From Rhodoplanes serenus (lineage in GTDB: Bacteria > Pseudomonadota > Alphaproteobacteria > Rhizobiales > Xanthobacteraceae): a DNA stretch of 64,000 nucleotides. Location of the stretch: the NCBI GenBank assembly GCA_945893145.1, contig CAMDDZ010000007.1, positions 1 through 64,000 on the forward strand, in the 5' to 3' direction. Position 1 is the first letter of the stretch. Every line of letters starts with the position of its first letter. This document shows, in pieces, positions 1 to 7,226 of the stretch. The notes under the pieces were generated by a model, which searched no databases, was not told where the DNA came from, and saw nothing but the letters and a program-made list of their open reading frames with translations. The position numbers were made by a program, and so were the translations under genes.

Positions 1-287
1 CCGGTCCCCGTGTCACCCAAAACTGGGCGCCCCTCGTAGTAGGGGGGACAGTTACCCGAGGCCTCCCGGGGATTGGGTTACGAGGCCAATCCGCAGGCGC
101 CGCATCCCACCCCGCCATCACGACGTCTCATGAGGACGCCCTCGGTTGGATAGGACTGAAGGAATATAATCAATAATAGGAATAAAGTCGAACGGCGGCG
201 ACCGCTATCCCCGAAATACACCACGGCTGCTTTTCCGGTCGCGATCCGGTGAGCCTTTGCGCTTGTGACCCGAAGCGTCCGCGGCAA
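1..287. other. Gene-free left edge with AT-rich patch
   Basis: No gene is supported here. Positions 155-195 are conspicuously AT-rich against a GC-rich background. Read on the minus strand, this patch lies just past the stop of the oxygenase beta gene and follows a weak GCGG/CCGC hairpin (about 200-212), so it may help end the minus-strand operon. The only reading frame on the minus strand (78-287) resembles no family I know and is probably chance. The first 40 bases could be the tail of a plus-strand gene cut by the window edge, but nothing identifies it. Confidence 0.4.
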
Positions 288-881
288 CTACAGAATAATG
301 CTCGGATTGCGGATGCACTGATCGCAATCGATCAGGTTTACCTGTTTCGCCACGATCTCCCAGCGGCTGCCATTCTGCGCGACGCGATGGCCAGCCCAGC
401 CCGAGAGCACGCGGGTCTCGTCGCCCCAGAACTCGCTGATCAGGAAGTTCGACCGCAGCATCCGGACCGTATCCACATCGGTCTTGAACACTTCGACGTT
501 GGTGATCAGCCGCACGGTGCGCGAGGCCGGCGCCTGCGACCAGGCGAAACCGGTACGCAGCCGGTAGATGCGGTCCTCCAGGCGGCGGCGGTCGTCGAAC
601 ATCACGGCGATCTCGCGGCGCGGATCGCCCGCATTCGGCGTGCCCGGCACCCAATAGATGCACTCTGGCGCATAGAGCTTGATCCAGTCCTCGTAGCGGA
701 GCTGGTCAAGGAGGCGCGCCTCGCGCTCGATCAACTGGCGGAAGCTGTCGCGGATCGCAGGGTCGGCGATGGCAAGCTCATCGTGCTGCCAGTCGGTGAA
801 GTTGGCGACCAACTCGCCGTAGAGCGCATCGCTGACATAGTGCGAGGTGCGCGACGGGTCGCGTACAGCAGGCGCGTTCAT
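288..881 (-). CDS. Aromatic-ring-hydroxylating dioxygenase, beta (small) subunit
   Basis: This 197-residue protein matches the NTF2-like small subunit of Rieske non-haem iron oxygenases (benzoate/anthranilate dioxygenase type). It should pair with the alpha subunit encoded immediately upstream in an alpha3-beta3 type oxygenase. Typical features are the N-terminal helical stretch with EREARLLD, the segment around YAPECIYWVPG, and the C-terminal strands ending in a Q-V-N-L pattern. The start at 881 lies 2 nt beyond the alpha stop codon, which argues for translational coupling. A longer in-frame start at 938 would run into the alpha gene and is less likely. No ferredoxin or reductase gene follows, because the operon ends here. 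Beta subunits are mainly structural, so substrate cannot be inferred from it. Confidence 0.88.
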   Translation of the reverse strand: MNAPAVRDPSRTSHYVSDALYGELVANFTDWQHDELAIADPAIRDSFRQLIEREARLLDQLRYEDWIKLYAPECIYWVPGTPNAGDPRREIAVMFDDRRRLEDRIYRLRTGFAWSQAPASRTVRLITNVEVFKTDVDTVRMLRSNFLISEFWGDETRVLSGWAGHRVAQNGSRWEIVAKQVNLIDCDQCIRNPSIIL

Positions 882-883
882 GC

Positions 884-2266
884 TCAGGGCTCCCGCTGCA
901 CGGCAAGGTTCGGCCGCGCCTTCATCAGACGCTTCCATTCCTTAAAGTGCTCGCGCATGAAGGCCTCGTCGGTGGCGGGCGCCGTGATCGAGCCGTCCGG
1001 ATGGGTCTTAGTGCGGCCGGGAATTCCCAGCCCACGGTGCATGTAGACCCACTCGTCCTCGATCGCCATCAGCCCGCGCTGGATCTGCTCGAAGTTGGCG
1101 ATGTCGTCGACCTCGCCGAAGTTCGGGAAGCCCTCCTGCGTGCGCATGCGCAACGCGTTGATGTCGTTGACGGCCTCTTCGCCAATGTCGCCGTTGGCGT
1201 CAACGATCATGGTGCCGTACCAGATCGCATTGGTCTCGCCGACGCTGACCGGCTCGAACACCTGGATGTGGTTGCCGAGCAGCGAGAAATTCGGGAACAC
1301 GTTGATGTTGACCGGCTGCGATCCGGCGAGATCGAGCAGCGACAGCGCGCGGTCGCCGAACTTCTGGCGGAACTTCTCCTCGTAATGCTCCATGCCGGGA
1401 TGCGCTGACTCCAGCGCCCAGAGTCCGCCCGGCCGTGCTTCGAGGTTCGGCCGCTTGTCCTTCAGGTGATTGCCGTGCCCTGTGTATTTCATATACATCG
1501 CGAGACTGTCGGGCGAGTTGCGGTAATAGGCCATGCCCTTGGCGTTGTCGCCCGCGAAGCGGTTCTCGGTCTCCAAGATCGAGCGATGCGAATAGATCAC
1601 GTGATAGCCGTCGCACGAATTGTCGTAGGCGAGCTTCCAGTTGCCTTTGTACTTGAACCGATTGGCCTCGCAGACCACGACCTTGCCGCCGGGATTACGG
1701 TCGAGCCATTCGTCGATGTACTTCGCGATCGGGCCGAGATGGTCGGTCAGCGGCAGCGCATCCATGTTGAGCGTGCCGAAGATGAAGCCGCGGTAGGATT
1801 CGAGCCGCGGCACTTGCGCGACATTGTATTTCGGATCGCGCAGATCAGTGGCGTAGCCATCCGGCCACGGCACGCCGCGCAGTTTGCCGGTGTTGAGGAA
1901 GTTCCAGCCGTGGTAGGGGCACTGGAACGACTTGGTGTTACCCTTGTCCCAGCGGCAAAGCGTGGTGCCGCGATGCGTGCAGCGATTGTACAGCGCCCGC
2001 ACCTTTCCATTCATGTCGCGCACGATGATGAGCGGGCGTAAGCCCAGCCGGCGCGTGATGAAATCGTTGTCGTTCGGGATTTCGCTTTCGTGCGCCAGAT
2101 ACGTCCAGGTGCCGCCGAAGATATGCGTCATCTCGGCTTCGAAGATCGCCGGATCGGTGTAGATCAGCCGGTGCGCGCGATCCTCCTGCACCAGTTCGTC
2201 CCAATCGTAGAGCGCGGTGCCGCCGAGCCTGGTCGGCGGCGCATTGATCTTTTCCAGGATCGTCAT
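884..2266 (-). CDS. Rieske aromatic-ring-hydroxylating dioxygenase, alpha (catalytic) subunit
   Basis: This 460-residue protein is the catalytic large subunit that would dihydroxylate an aromatic ring using O2 and electrons from a reductase. The Rieske 2Fe-2S ligands are visible as C96-x-H98 and C116-x2-H119. The mononuclear iron site is D219-x2-H222-x4-H227, where D219 is the Asp that bridges to the Rieske centre. The third iron ligand is probably an Asp near residues 387-388. Length is normal for the family. It starts 10 nt after the glutamine-synthetase-like gene and is followed by beta after 2 nt. The ligase-plus-oxygenase order recalls aniline dioxygenase operons, but benzoate-, anthranilate- or salicylate-type substrates remain possible. 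No reductase gene lies nearby. Confidence 0.93.
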   Translation of the reverse strand: MTILEKINAPPTRLGGTALYDWDELVQEDRAHRLIYTDPAIFEAEMTHIFGGTWTYLAHESEIPNDNDFITRRLGLRPLIIVRDMNGKVRALYNRCTHRGTTLCRWDKGNTKSFQCPYHGWNFLNTGKLRGVPWPDGYATDLRDPKYNVAQVPRLESYRGFIFGTLNMDALPLTDHLGPIAKYIDEWLDRNPGGKVVVCEANRFKYKGNWKLAYDNSCDGYHVIYSHRSILETENRFAGDNAKGMAYYRNSPDSLAMYMKYTGHGNHLKDKRPNLEARPGGLWALESAHPGMEHYEEKFRQKFGDRALSLLDLAGSQPVNINVFPNFSLLGNHIQVFEPVSVGETNAIWYGTMIVDANGDIGEEAVNDINALRMRTQEGFPNFGEVDDIANFEQIQRGLMAIEDEWVYMHRGLGIPGRTKTHPDGSITAPATDEAFMREHFKEWKRLMKARPNLAVQREP

Positions 2267-2276
2267 GGTGCGCTCC

Positions 2277-3761
2277 CTAGAAGAAGTCGAAGTATTCGTT
2301 CTGCTCCCACTCGGTCGGCTCGTCGCTTGCGGCGGCGCCTTCCTGCGAGCGCAGATAGCGGCCAGCTTCGTTGCGCTTGAGCTTCACGAAGTAGTCGATG
2401 AACGTATCCCCGAGCTCGCGGCGGAACAACGGTTCCTTGTCCAGCGCATCGAGCGCCTCCGGCAGGTTTTTCGGCAGCATCGGGCGCTCGGCCGCATAGG
2501 GCTCGTCGTCGGCCGGCTGCAACGGCAGCTTCTGCTCGATGCCGGAGAGGCCTGCGAGCATCTGCGACAGGATATAGAGGTAAGGATTGGCGGCAGGCTC
2601 GCCGACACGGTTTTCCAGCCGTGTCGCCGGATCGCCCACGCCGCCCAGCACGCGGATCATGGCGCCGCGATGGTCGTAGCCCCAGGTGGCGCGGTCGGGC
2701 GCGAGCGAGTTGGCGCGAAAGCGCCGGTAGCCGTTGATGGTCGGCGTTGAGAATGCCGAGGCCGGCACGGCGTGTTGGAGCAAGCCCGCGAGGTAAGTAC
2801 GGCCGAGCGGCGAGAGCACGTCGCCATCGCGCGCCGGGGCGAAGAGGTTGGCGCCCTTCTTGGTATCGACCAGCGACTGGTGCAGATGCCACCCGCTGGC
2901 GTAATAGCCCCTGAGTGCCGGACGGCACATGAAGGTCGCGAACAATCCCATGCGGCGGCAGATCTGCCGCGTCGCGGTGCGGAACAGCAGCACGTTGTCG
3001 GCGGCTTCCAGCGCATCGCGCGGCGCGAACGTGCACTCGACCTGGCCCGGGCCCCATTCGCTTTCGATCGAGCGCAGCGGCAGCTTGAGCTTTTCGTAGG
3101 CGTCGCCGAGCGCGTCGAACGCCGGCTGCATCATGTCCATGTAGGATTCGGAATAATAGTGATAGCCGGGCTCCATCGGCCAGGTCTTGATGGCACGGCC
3201 GCGCGTGCCCGGCACGCCGACGTGTTCCAGCGTGAGGTGCTCTTCGGCGACGCGCAGCAAATACCATTCGATCTCGGCGCCGACGACGAAGCCGTAGCCT
3301 TTCTCCGCCAGCCGCCGCACGCCCTTGCGTAACAGCTGGCGTGGCGCGAAATGGAACGGCACGCCGCTGCTGAAATATTCGTCGCACAGCATCCAGCCTA
3401 CGCCCGGCGCCCAGGGCAGCACACGAAACGTCGAGGGATCGGGTACCGCGGTAAGTGTCGGCGAACCAGTCATCTCGTCGAGACCCATGCCGCCGCCGCG
3501 GGTGAACGACGCGAAGGTGCGGGCGCCCGCGGAATCGAGTGTCGAGGCGGCGACACCGATGTTGAAGCCGTTGGTCAGCGCGCCGTTGAGCGCCGGGATC
3601 GTCAGCGTCTTGGCGCGCGAATAGCCGTGCGGATCGGCCCAGGCGAGACGCACGTAGCGCAGCTTTTCCTTCTCGACCCGCCGCTTAACCTCGGCGGCCT
3701 GGCGCCGCTGTTCGTCGGTCCAGAGACCGTGGCGTTTGATGAAGGGTGTCGGGGAAGGCAT
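2277..3761 (-). CDS. Glutamine-synthetase-like ligase (possible gamma-glutamylamide synthetase)
   Basis: This 494-residue protein belongs to the glutamine synthetase superfamily, whose members use ATP to join the gamma-carboxyl of glutamate to ammonia or an amine. The C-terminal catalytic domain has the expected order. A glutamate/ATP-site stretch (ESEWGPGQVE) is followed by an ATFMCRP motif, then an ASGWHLHQSL segment corresponding to the metal/ATP-binding GSGxHxH motif. I chose the start at 3761 because the family-like N-terminus begins there; an in-frame start at 3815 adds only unconvincing residues. It sits 10 nt upstream of the Rieske alpha gene. In aniline and isopropylamine catabolism such ligases glutamylate the amine. 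A polyamine- or other amine-glutamylating role is also possible. It is not the housekeeping GlnA. Confidence 0.87.
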   Translation of the reverse strand: MPSPTPFIKRHGLWTDEQRRQAAEVKRRVEKEKLRYVRLAWADPHGYSRAKTLTIPALNGALTNGFNIGVAASTLDSAGARTFASFTRGGGMGLDEMTGSPTLTAVPDPSTFRVLPWAPGVGWMLCDEYFSSGVPFHFAPRQLLRKGVRRLAEKGYGFVVGAEIEWYLLRVAEEHLTLEHVGVPGTRGRAIKTWPMEPGYHYYSESYMDMMQPAFDALGDAYEKLKLPLRSIESEWGPGQVECTFAPRDALEAADNVLLFRTATRQICRRMGLFATFMCRPALRGYYASGWHLHQSLVDTKKGANLFAPARDGDVLSPLGRTYLAGLLQHAVPASAFSTPTINGYRRFRANSLAPDRATWGYDHRGAMIRVLGGVGDPATRLENRVGEPAANPYLYILSQMLAGLSGIEQKLPLQPADDEPYAAERPMLPKNLPEALDALDKEPLFRRELGDTFIDYFVKLKRNEAGRYLRSQEGAAASDEPTEWEQNEYFDFF

Positions 3762-3813
3762 GACGGCCGACGCTACGCAATGGGAGGGCAGTTTTCTAGC
3801 CGACGGCATCGGC

Positions 3814-3829
3814 ATTCAAGCTATTGAAT
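3814..3829. promoter_or_regulatory. Inverted repeat in AT-rich internal gap (candidate operator/promoter)
   Basis: A perfect 16-bp inverted repeat, ATTCAA-N4-TTGAAT, sits inside an AT-rich patch (about 3810-3845). It lies in the only sizeable gap (112 nt) of the otherwise tight six-gene run. On the minus strand it lies about 53-68 nt upstream of the ligase start, next to a TATATT-like -10 sequence. This fits a separate, regulated promoter for the ligase-oxygenase genes. The regulator is unknown and no regulator gene is adjacent. Confidence 0.4.
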
Positions 3830-3873
3830 ATATTGATAAATCGAGACGCTGGCCTGCTCGCCTTAGGGGGCGA

Positions 3874-4836
3874 TCAATCGAGATAGCCGCGCTGGCGCCA
3901 GAACCGCTCGGCTGCGGGATGCAGCGGCACGTCTTGCGGCGTGTCGGGCGCCTCGCGGCACATGCGCTCGACCGGCAGCGGCTTACCGTCCTCGCCCGGA
4001 ATGCTGCCCTTGCGCGCATCGAGGCTGGCGCAGATTTGGGTGACCAGCCGATCGGATGTTTCGGCGTGGACGAAGATCGGCCAGCCGCTGAAATCGACGG
4101 TCAGCACGTCGGCGGGAAGCTTCGGAAATGCGCTCTTGCGGATGATGGCGCGGCGTAAGCCTATCGCCTCGAGCTTGCGCACCGTCGGCTCGCTGAGCGG
4201 CAGGATGGTGGCACCGGCATCAAGCGCCTCGGCCACCCAGATGTAAGACGCTTCGTCGAAGATCGCGTCAATCTCGCCCTTCGCGAACGCCTGGAACTTG
4301 GCGCTGTCCGGCCACGGCAGCGTGCCCTCGCGTTTCGGCGTGCCGCCCCAGGATTTCATCGCGTCGAGCGAGAAACCGGCGGCCGCCAGAACCTGGTCCA
4401 GCATCATGTGCAGGCAATGATCGGGCTGACCGCGCAGGCTGACGCGCAGTGGAATGCGCCGCGCGGCGATCTCCTCAACTGTGGTCAGCCCGGTTTCCTT
4501 GCGCACCGCGAACACGAACTGGTCTTCCGAGGGGATCACCGCGATGGCGCGCAGCGGTACCGGCGCGCTGTAGGGCCCGGTGCCGCGAACGGCCATGTTC
4601 AATGCGGCGACTGGATTGATGATCGCGACATCGGCTTGCCGCGACAGCACGGCCTCGATGCTGTCGATGGTCGAATGGCTGCGCAGCCGTGTCGGCGGCA
4701 CGCTGCTCTGGCCGAACGGCGTCAGCGTCACCTCGGCCTGCGCGAAACCTTGCAGCGGCGTACCTGCCAACTCTGACGCAATCTCCAGCATGACGCGCGC
4801 GCGCGTGGTGTTGGGATTGACCGGCATCAACGGCAT
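3874..4836 (-). CDS. TAXI/NMT1-like solute-binding protein without signal peptide
   Basis: This 320-residue protein resembles the TAXI (TRAP-associated extracytoplasmic immunogenic) family of periplasmic binding proteins. It shows ordered features such as a long segment with DVAIINPVAALN, a central VSLRGQPDH stretch and a C-terminal part where lobe II ends. Family members normally begin with a cleavable signal peptide, but none is visible from the start at 4836, nor from the alternative Met at 4827. Starts further upstream lie inside the preceding peptidase gene in another frame. The gene begins 5 nt after the peptidase stop. No TRAP membrane subunit lies in the window, so it may be a cytosolic ligand-binding protein or may serve an unlinked transporter. 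Substrate is unknown. Confidence 0.72.
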   Translation of the reverse strand: MPLMPVNPNTTRARVMLEIASELAGTPLQGFAQAEVTLTPFGQSSVPPTRLRSHSTIDSIEAVLSRQADVAIINPVAALNMAVRGTGPYSAPVPLRAIAVIPSEDQFVFAVRKETGLTTVEEIAARRIPLRVSLRGQPDHCLHMMLDQVLAAAGFSLDAMKSWGGTPKREGTLPWPDSAKFQAFAKGEIDAIFDEASYIWVAEALDAGATILPLSEPTVRKLEAIGLRRAIIRKSAFPKLPADVLTVDFSGWPIFVHAETSDRLVTQICASLDARKGSIPGEDGKPLPVERMCREAPDTPQDVPLHPAAERFWRQRGYLD

Positions 4837-4841
4837 GCGCG

Positions 4842-6068
4842 TCAGACCGGCAGGCGCTGGAAGTCGGTCGAGAACGAATGCATTCGCTGCGCGCCGTCGG
4901 CGGTGATCTCGATGGTCTCGGCGAACACGCAACCGGTCTTGCCGTCCTTCCATTTCGGATCGAACAGATCGATGTTGAAGGCGAACACCATGCCGGGCTC
5001 GAAGCGGTCACCGATCACCTTGATGGCTTCGCGGTCGGCCGCGATGGCGTGGTGGCGGTAGCGCGGATATTCCAACGAGGCGAGACCGTGGCCGTGGATG
5101 CCGGCCTCGCAAATCGCGAGGCCCCGCGACACGATCTCGTCCTTCACGGCCTCCATGGCGGTCGAGATGGTCTTGCCGGGGCCGAAGCCTTCGAGCCCGC
5201 GCCGGTAGGCGGCGACGCAACCCTCGTAGATTTTGAGCTGCTTCGGCTCCGGCTCGCCACCGACGCAGAACGTGCGCTCGACGTGGGTGAAATAGCCGCC
5301 GTACTTCGGGTGCATTTCGCAGATGATCAGATCGCCGCGCTCGATCGGCCGCATGGTCGGCACTCGGAAGGGATGCGGGTAGGGGTAGCGGTCGCAGGCC
5401 CAGAGAAACAGCGTCGGCTCCTCGCCGCCGTTCGCCATCATGGCGTGCATCATGCCGGCATAGACCTCGCACTCTTTGACGCCCGGCTTGGCGATGTCAC
5501 GGCACGCGCCAAGCATGAGGTCGCCGAGCCTCGCGGCCTGTCGCAGCGTGTCGATTTCCTCGGCGCTCTTGATCGAGCGGATCTTTTCCAGCATGTCGTC
5601 GAGGTTGACGATCTGGGCATGCGGCATCAGCTCGGTCATGCGCAGATGCACGTCGTGCGGCACCCAGCCATCCGGGTCGAGCGGGCCGGCATAGCCGTCC
5701 ATGCCGATGCGGGCGCCGTCGAGCTTCAATTCCTTCAGCCGGTTGGCGACCGAATCCGCCCAGGTCTTGGTGCGCGGCCGCACGTCGCTGACCCAATTCT
5801 GCGCGCTGCGCCAGCCTTCCAGGAAGGTCGGCATCTGCACGATCGAGGTGGGCTCGCCACTCGCGGGGAACACCAGCACGTTGAACTCGGCATTGCCGCC
5901 GATCGGGCTGAGATAGCGCGCGTTGGCGGTGTAGAAGTCCCACATCGTCGGCCAGCCCCACAGCACGATGGCGTCGAGCTTGCGCGCCGCCATTTCCTTG
6001 CGGACGGCCGCCCAGCGGCGATCGCGCTCCTTCAGCGACAGGCGGGGAAGTTCGAGGATGGGGCGCAT
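4842..6068 (-). CDS. M24 (Xaa-Pro peptidase/creatinase-type) family protein with altered metal site
   Basis: This 408-residue protein has the two-domain pita-bread layout of prolidases and creatinase: an N-terminal domain (about 1-165) and an M24 catalytic domain (about 170-400). The usual five metal ligands (D, D, H, E, E) align here to E251, H262, H327, N365 and E384, so at least three positions deviate. Creatinase shows that a member of this fold can hydrolyse a C-N bond without metal. Activity here may therefore be non-peptidase or use a different metal centre. It starts 33 nt after the epimerase stop and ends 5 nt before the TAXI-like gene. An amidohydrolase role toward an operon substrate is inference. 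Confidence 0.8.
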   Translation of the reverse strand: MRPILELPRLSLKERDRRWAAVRKEMAARKLDAIVLWGWPTMWDFYTANARYLSPIGGNAEFNVLVFPASGEPTSIVQMPTFLEGWRSAQNWVSDVRPRTKTWADSVANRLKELKLDGARIGMDGYAGPLDPDGWVPHDVHLRMTELMPHAQIVNLDDMLEKIRSIKSAEEIDTLRQAARLGDLMLGACRDIAKPGVKECEVYAGMMHAMMANGGEEPTLFLWACDRYPYPHPFRVPTMRPIERGDLIICEMHPKYGGYFTHVERTFCVGGEPEPKQLKIYEGCVAAYRRGLEGFGPGKTISTAMEAVKDEIVSRGLAICEAGIHGHGLASLEYPRYRHHAIAADREAIKVIGDRFEPGMVFAFNIDLFDPKWKDGKTGCVFAETIEITADGAQRMHSFSTDFQRLPV

Positions 6069-6101
6069 GAGATTCCTTCAGATTGGAATGCGGAGAACGC
6101 G

Positions 6102-7070
6102 CTATGCCGTGGCCTTCATTCGTTTCAGGCTCGTCAGATAGTCCGCGATGCCCTTTTCGAGATCGTATTCCGGCTTGTAGCCGAGTTCCTCCCGCGCGCG
6201 AGAGATGTCGTAGACGCCAGTCGCCGGATAGGGAAAGCCGTAGAAATTCAGCCCGTCGCCGATGTCCATCTGCGCCGTGGGAATATGCTTTTTGATGACG
6301 GTTGCGAAGTCCTTCAGCGTGACGCCGACGCCGGTGCCGATGTTGAACACCCGGCTTTTCAGCTTGCCAGCGAGGGTGGCGAGATAAATGCCGGCCGCCG
6401 AATCTTTGTTGTAGATGAAGTCGTCCTTGTCATCGCCGCCCTTCTCCAATTTGAAGGGAAGGCCATTGGCGGGATTTTCCACGATGCGGCTCATCACCGC
6501 CATCGGCCCGTGGCGCGCGGTCTTGCCGGGGCCATAGGTCGAGGCAAAGCGCAGCGAAACCGTGTCGAGGCCCATGTTGTCGCTGTAGTAGATGCAGATG
6601 TTCTCGCCCATGAACTTCGCCGAGTCGTAGATGCGCTTGGGCTGCTTCGGCATGTCCTCGGGGATCAGCTTCCAGGTCGGCGAGCCATATTCGCCGGTGA
6701 CGGGGCCATAGACGCCTTTGGCCGAGGTAAACACCACGCGCTGCACGTCGAGCGCGCGGGCGGCCTCCAGCACGTTGACGAGGCCCATCACGTTGACCTG
6801 AACGCTGAGCGCTGGATTGGACGCCGACACCGCGCCGACGAACGCGGCCGCATGCACCACATGCGTGACCTTGTTCTTCTTGATGGCTTGCAGGATGCGG
6901 GGCATGTCGAGAATGTCGCCCTGCTCGAAGTCGATCTTGTCGAGAATGTCGCCAACCAGGCTGTCGTCGCGGTGGCGCGCAAAGATGACCGGCCGGTGGC
7001 CTTCCTTGACGAACTTGCGGCTGGTTTCGGCGCCGATGACGCCCATGCCGCCGGTGATCAGGACTTTCAC
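6102..7070 (-). CDS. NAD-dependent epimerase/dehydratase (extended SDR)
   Basis: This 322-residue extended short-chain dehydrogenase opens with the nucleotide-binding glycine motif (TGGMGVIG, residues 6-13). It carries the YxxxK catalytic pair as YDSAK at about residue 170, preceded by a Ser/Thr-rich strand (VVFTSAKGVYG). Members act on sugar nucleotides or other hydroxy-ketone substrates in the cytosol. The start at 7070 is the first codon of the MKVLITGG pattern. It appears to be the first gene of the six-gene minus-strand run. Its presence beside an aromatic-amine-type oxygenase set is odd, and it may oxidise an alcohol or a diol intermediate. The exact substrate is unknown. Confidence 0.87.
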   Translation of the reverse strand: MKVLITGGMGVIGAETSRKFVKEGHRPVIFARHRDDSLVGDILDKIDFEQGDILDMPRILQAIKKNKVTHVVHAAAFVGAVSASNPALSVQVNVMGLVNVLEAARALDVQRVVFTSAKGVYGPVTGEYGSPTWKLIPEDMPKQPKRIYDSAKFMGENICIYYSDNMGLDTVSLRFASTYGPGKTARHGPMAVMSRIVENPANGLPFKLEKGGDDKDDFIYNKDSAAGIYLATLAGKLKSRVFNIGTGVGVTLKDFATVIKKHIPTAQMDIGDGLNFYGFPYPATGVYDISRAREELGYKPEYDLEKGIADYLTSLKRMKATA

Positions 7071-7162
7071 GCCGTGGCCCCCATTGGTGATCCGCCGATA
7101 GTGTTCGGCGTATCGGGGTTGTGCGCAAGCCCGGCGGCTTCTGCGCGGCCGCCCAAAAGCTT

Positions 7163-7192
7163 CGGGCCCGACGCTGGAAGGCGGCGGGCCCG
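7163..7192 (-). terminator. GC-rich hairpin downstream of L,D-transpeptidase gene
   Basis: Two copies of the self-complementary octamer CGGGCCCG (7163-7170 and 7185-7192) can pair around a 14-nt loop. On the minus strand the hairpin comes about 35 nt after the transpeptidase stop and is followed by AAGCTTTTGG, which is only a weak T-run. It may be a weak terminator, or it may belong to the promoter region of the epimerase operon. Confidence 0.3.
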
Positions 7193-7226
7193 GTCAACAA
7201 GGAAGTCAGTGAGCGAAACGGCTGGC

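Noticed and set aside
1-287. Possible tRNA or rRNA fragment at the left edge
   Set aside because: No cloverleaf arms, T-loop or conserved rRNA stretch could be made out.
78-287. Small 69-codon minus-strand frame with a hydrophobic segment
   Set aside because: No ribosome-binding site, no family resemblance, and it overlaps the AT-rich putative terminator region.
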